This document shows, piece by piece, positions 4,682-6,698 of a DNA stretch of 6,698 nucleotides. Within the stretch, counting starts at the first letter, position 1; each line of letters begins with the position of its first letter. The stretch comes from Methanosphaera sp. (GTDB lineage Archaea; Methanobacteriota; Methanobacteria; Methanobacteriales; Methanobacteriaceae). Made by a program: the position numbers and the translations under genes. The notes below the pieces were generated by a model. It worked only from the letters and a program-made list of their open reading frames with translations, was not told the origin of the DNA and made no database searches. Where the stretch lies: assembly GCA_013330915.1 (NCBI GenBank), contig DUHK01000003.1, positions 1 to 6,698 of the forward strand. The letters run 5' to 3'.

Positions 4682-6698
4682 AAACTATTGGATTTTTGAC
4701 GAAACCTATTCTGAATGAGTTTAATATTACAAGTAATGTTAAACCTAAGTCCCCTATACCTACAGACATCATTAAAGTGATAAGTCCCAGAACCGCCAAT
4801 ATAACAAATAATACTTTAACTGATATTGCTGCAACAATGTTTTGTTTAATGATACCCATTGTTTTGTGACTTAAATTAAATAAGTATGGCAATTTAGTCA
4901 GATCATCCTGCATTAATGCTACATCTGCCGTTTCTATTGCCACATCGGAACCTACAGCTCCCATAGCTATACCGACATTAGCCCTTGCAAGTGCAGGTGC
5001 ATCATTGATACCATCACCTACCATTGCCGTGTCACCAAATTTATTTCTTATGGTGTCCAGTATATTTAACTTGTCTTCAGGCATTAATTCTGAATAGAAA
5101 TATTTGATTCCTATTTTATCTGCAACGGCTTTAGCTGCAATTTTATTATCCCCTGTTAACATTACTGTTTGAACACCCATAGAGTTTAAGTTTGAAATAA
5201 CTTCTTTGGATTCATCACGTAATTTGTCCATTACTGATATAATTCCAATGATTCCGTCTTTTTTACCAACAAATATAACCGTTTTTCCATCACGAGAATA
5301 TTTGTTGACGAGATCATGATCTATTTCAAATGAGCTTCCTTCTATTAATGATTCATTTGCTGCATAATATTCCTCATCACCATATTTACCAACAATTCCT
5401 TTTCCAGGAACGTTTTTGAAGTCAGATATGTCTTCAAAGGAGAGGTTGTTTTCGTTTGCATAGTTAACAATTGCTTCACCTATTGGATGACTTGATTTAC
5501 TTTCTAACGATGCGGCAATTGTAATTAATTCTTCTTCGGAATAATTTTCATCAACGAGATTTATATCTGTTAAAACCAGTTTTCCTTCTGTTAATGTTCC
5601 TGTTTTATCAAATATTACTGCTTTGATGTTTCTCATTTCTTCTACGTGAGTACTACCTTTAATGATTACCCCTTGTTTAGTTGCTGAGGTAATTGAGGAT
5701 ACCATTCCTATTGGGGTAGAAATTAAAAATGCACATGGACATGAAATTACCATGATGGATAATGCCCTGTATACCCATGACACTAAATCTTCCCCAAATA
5801 ATAACGGTGGTATGAATGCTACACATACCGTGATGACCACTATTACTGGAGTGTAATATTTGGCTATTTTTTCAACTAATGTTTCCGTGTTAGATCTGTT
5901 TAATTGAGAACGTTTTACGAGAGTTACTATTTTGGAGATTACACTGTCTTTAGATTTTTTAGTTACTTCCACTTCAAGGTAACCTTCCTGGTTAACGGTT
6001 CCTGAGAATACTTTATCTCCCACGTTTTTTGTTACCGGAAAACTTTCCCCTGTGATTGATGCCTGATTTATAGTTGATACTCCTGATAATACCCTACCAT
6101 CTAATGGGACTTTATCCCCCGGTTTTACTATTACAATATCTCCAACATTTACATCGTCAACCCTTTTGATTTCTTCACTATCATTCACTTTAACTCTTGC
6201 GGTTTCAGGTGCTATTTGTACTAATGATTTTATTGAATTTTGTGCTCTCAGTTCTGCATAATCTTCCAGGAATTCGGCTATATAATATAAGAATGTTACC
6301 GCTGCTCCTTCTCCAGGATATCCTATTAAAAATGATGCTATACATGCAATTGTCATTAATACTGCAGGACTAATCGTGTGTCTTTTTGTGATTGCTTTAT
6401 ATCCCATTATTGCTATCTGATAACCTGCAATTATTGCACCTATCATGAATACGATTGTTGATGCTGTTTCAAATGAGAAGTACTCTAAAATATGTCCTAA
6501 TACGAACATTATTCCGCTTGAAACTATGATTTGTATGGATCTGTTTGCCAGTAATGGTTTTCCTTCTGCAATAACTGGTTCTTCATCATCGTCATCATCT
6601 GCACAATCATCACAGTTACATATTGATATGTTATCATCATCACAACAACAATCATCATCACAACAGCTATCTTTTTCATGAGAATGACCATGATTATG
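4680..6698 (-). CDS. Heavy-metal P1B-type ATPase, Zn/Cd/Pb-like (N-terminus cut by right edge)
   Basis: This membrane ATP-driven pump probably exports Zn2+, Cd2+ or Pb2+. Of 672 visible residues (1 = edge), 1-40 are a hydrophilic metal-binding tail: HNHGHSH, then CC, CCC and CDDC groups among Asp runs. Eight membrane segments follow, starting near residue 55. Actuator motif TGES is at 216-219. The CPC metal site is at 320-322 in the sixth segment (ISCPCAFLIS). The phosphorylated Asp is in DKTGT (364-368), the P1B signature is SHPIGEA (403-409), and TGDN and GDGINDAP (561-568) complete the ATP-binding unit. Lys628 and Asp650 (GDLG) in segments seven and eight match the Lys and Asp of ZntA-type pumps, favouring divalent zinc-group metals over copper. 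The frame stays open to the edge; the internal Met at 6509 would cut the first membrane segment, so the true start lies outside. Substrate is inference. Confidence 0.93.
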   Translation of the reverse strand, partial: HNHGHSHEKDSCCDDDCCCDDDNISICNCDDCADDDDDEEPVIAEGKPLLANRSIQIIVSSGIMFVLGHILEYFSFETASTIVFMIGAIIAGYQIAIMGYKAITKRHTISPAVLMTIACIASFLIGYPGEGAAVTFLYYIAEFLEDYAELRAQNSIKSLVQIAPETARVKVNDSEEIKRVDDVNVGDIVIVKPGDKVPLDGRVLSGVSTINQASITGESFPVTKNVGDKVFSGTVNQEGYLEVEVTKKSKDSVISKIVTLVKRSQLNRSNTETLVEKIAKYYTPVIVVITVCVAFIPPLLFGEDLVSWVYRALSIMVISCPCAFLISTPIGMVSSITSATKQGVIIKGSTHVEEMRNIKAVIFDKTGTLTEGKLVLTDINLVDENYSEEELITIAASLESKSSHPIGEAIVNYANENNLSFEDISDFKNVPGKGIVGKYGDEEYYAANESLIEGSSFEIDHDLVNKYSRDGKTVIFVGKKDGIIGIISVMDKLRDESKEVISNLNSMGVQTVMLTGDNKIAAKAVADKIGIKYFYSELMPEDKLNILDTIRNKFGDTAMVGDGINDAPALARANVGIAMGAVGSDVAIETADVALMQDDLTKLPYLFNLSHKTMGIIKQNIVAAISVKVLFVILAVLGLITLMMSVGIGDLGLTLLVILNSFRIGFVKNPIV
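6583..6666. repeat. Imperfect ATC/CAA triplet-rich stretch coding the Asp/Cys tail
   Basis: Runs of ATC and ACA/CAA triplets on the plus strand (GAT and TGT codons on the coding strand) encode alternating Asp and Cys clusters of the ATPase tail. It is compositionally distinct from its surroundings and a candidate for length change by slippage in whole codons. Confidence 0.55.

Noticed and set aside
6445..6681. Plus-strand open frame with a Ser/Gln-rich end
   Set aside because: It is the antisense shadow of the Asp/Cys triplet stretch of the metal ATPase; low complexity explains the lack of stops.
1..6698. CRISPR array, insertion sequence or attachment site
   Set aside because: No spaced direct repeats, transposase-like frames or target duplications were seen; the tRNA 3' end shows no duplicated copy in the window.

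Overview
The window looks like a piece of a methanogenic archaeon of the order Methanobacteriales, most likely a low-GC gut type such as Methanosphaera or Methanobrevibacter (genus is inference). The evidence is a set of heterodisulfide reductase genes, a short HMf-type histone, BRE/TATA-like promoters, GGAGGTGA-type ribosome binding sites, oligo-T termination, and very AT-rich intergenic DNA. Every supported gene lies on the minus strand, so transcription runs from right to left. No coding-gap exceeds 300 bases.

From right to left in transcription order: (1) a metal-exporting P1B-type ATPase (stop at 4680) that runs off the right edge, with a Cys/Asp/His-rich metal-binding tail ahead of its first membrane segment; (2) a 68-residue histone (4256-4462) with a strong ribosome binding site, a TATA-like box and a perfect 16-bp palindrome between TATA box and predicted start site; (3) tRNA-Cys(GCA) (3976-4046) behind a clear archaeal promoter; (4) cysS for cysteinyl-tRNA synthetase (2484-3860), 115 nt downstream of the tRNA; (5) an hdrC-hdrB-hdrA cluster (2246 to beyond base 1), with hdrC and hdrB 9 nt apart and hdrB and hdrA overlapping by 17 nt.

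The Hdr genes encode the subunits that couple CoM-S-S-CoB reduction to ferredoxin reduction by flavin-based electron bifurcation in methanogens without cytochromes. This copy has all three genes in one operon, and HdrB has a His in place of one cysteine of its second CCG motif, so it may be a paralogous Hdr with a changed distal cluster. The tRNA-Cys/CysRS pair is a neat functional neighbour pair; the synthetase has Asp where the best-studied bacterial enzyme has a zinc-binding Cys. Nothing here is a clear new defence or mobile system; the most interesting points are residue-level departures in known families and a few dyad-symmetric sites in promoters and gene ends.
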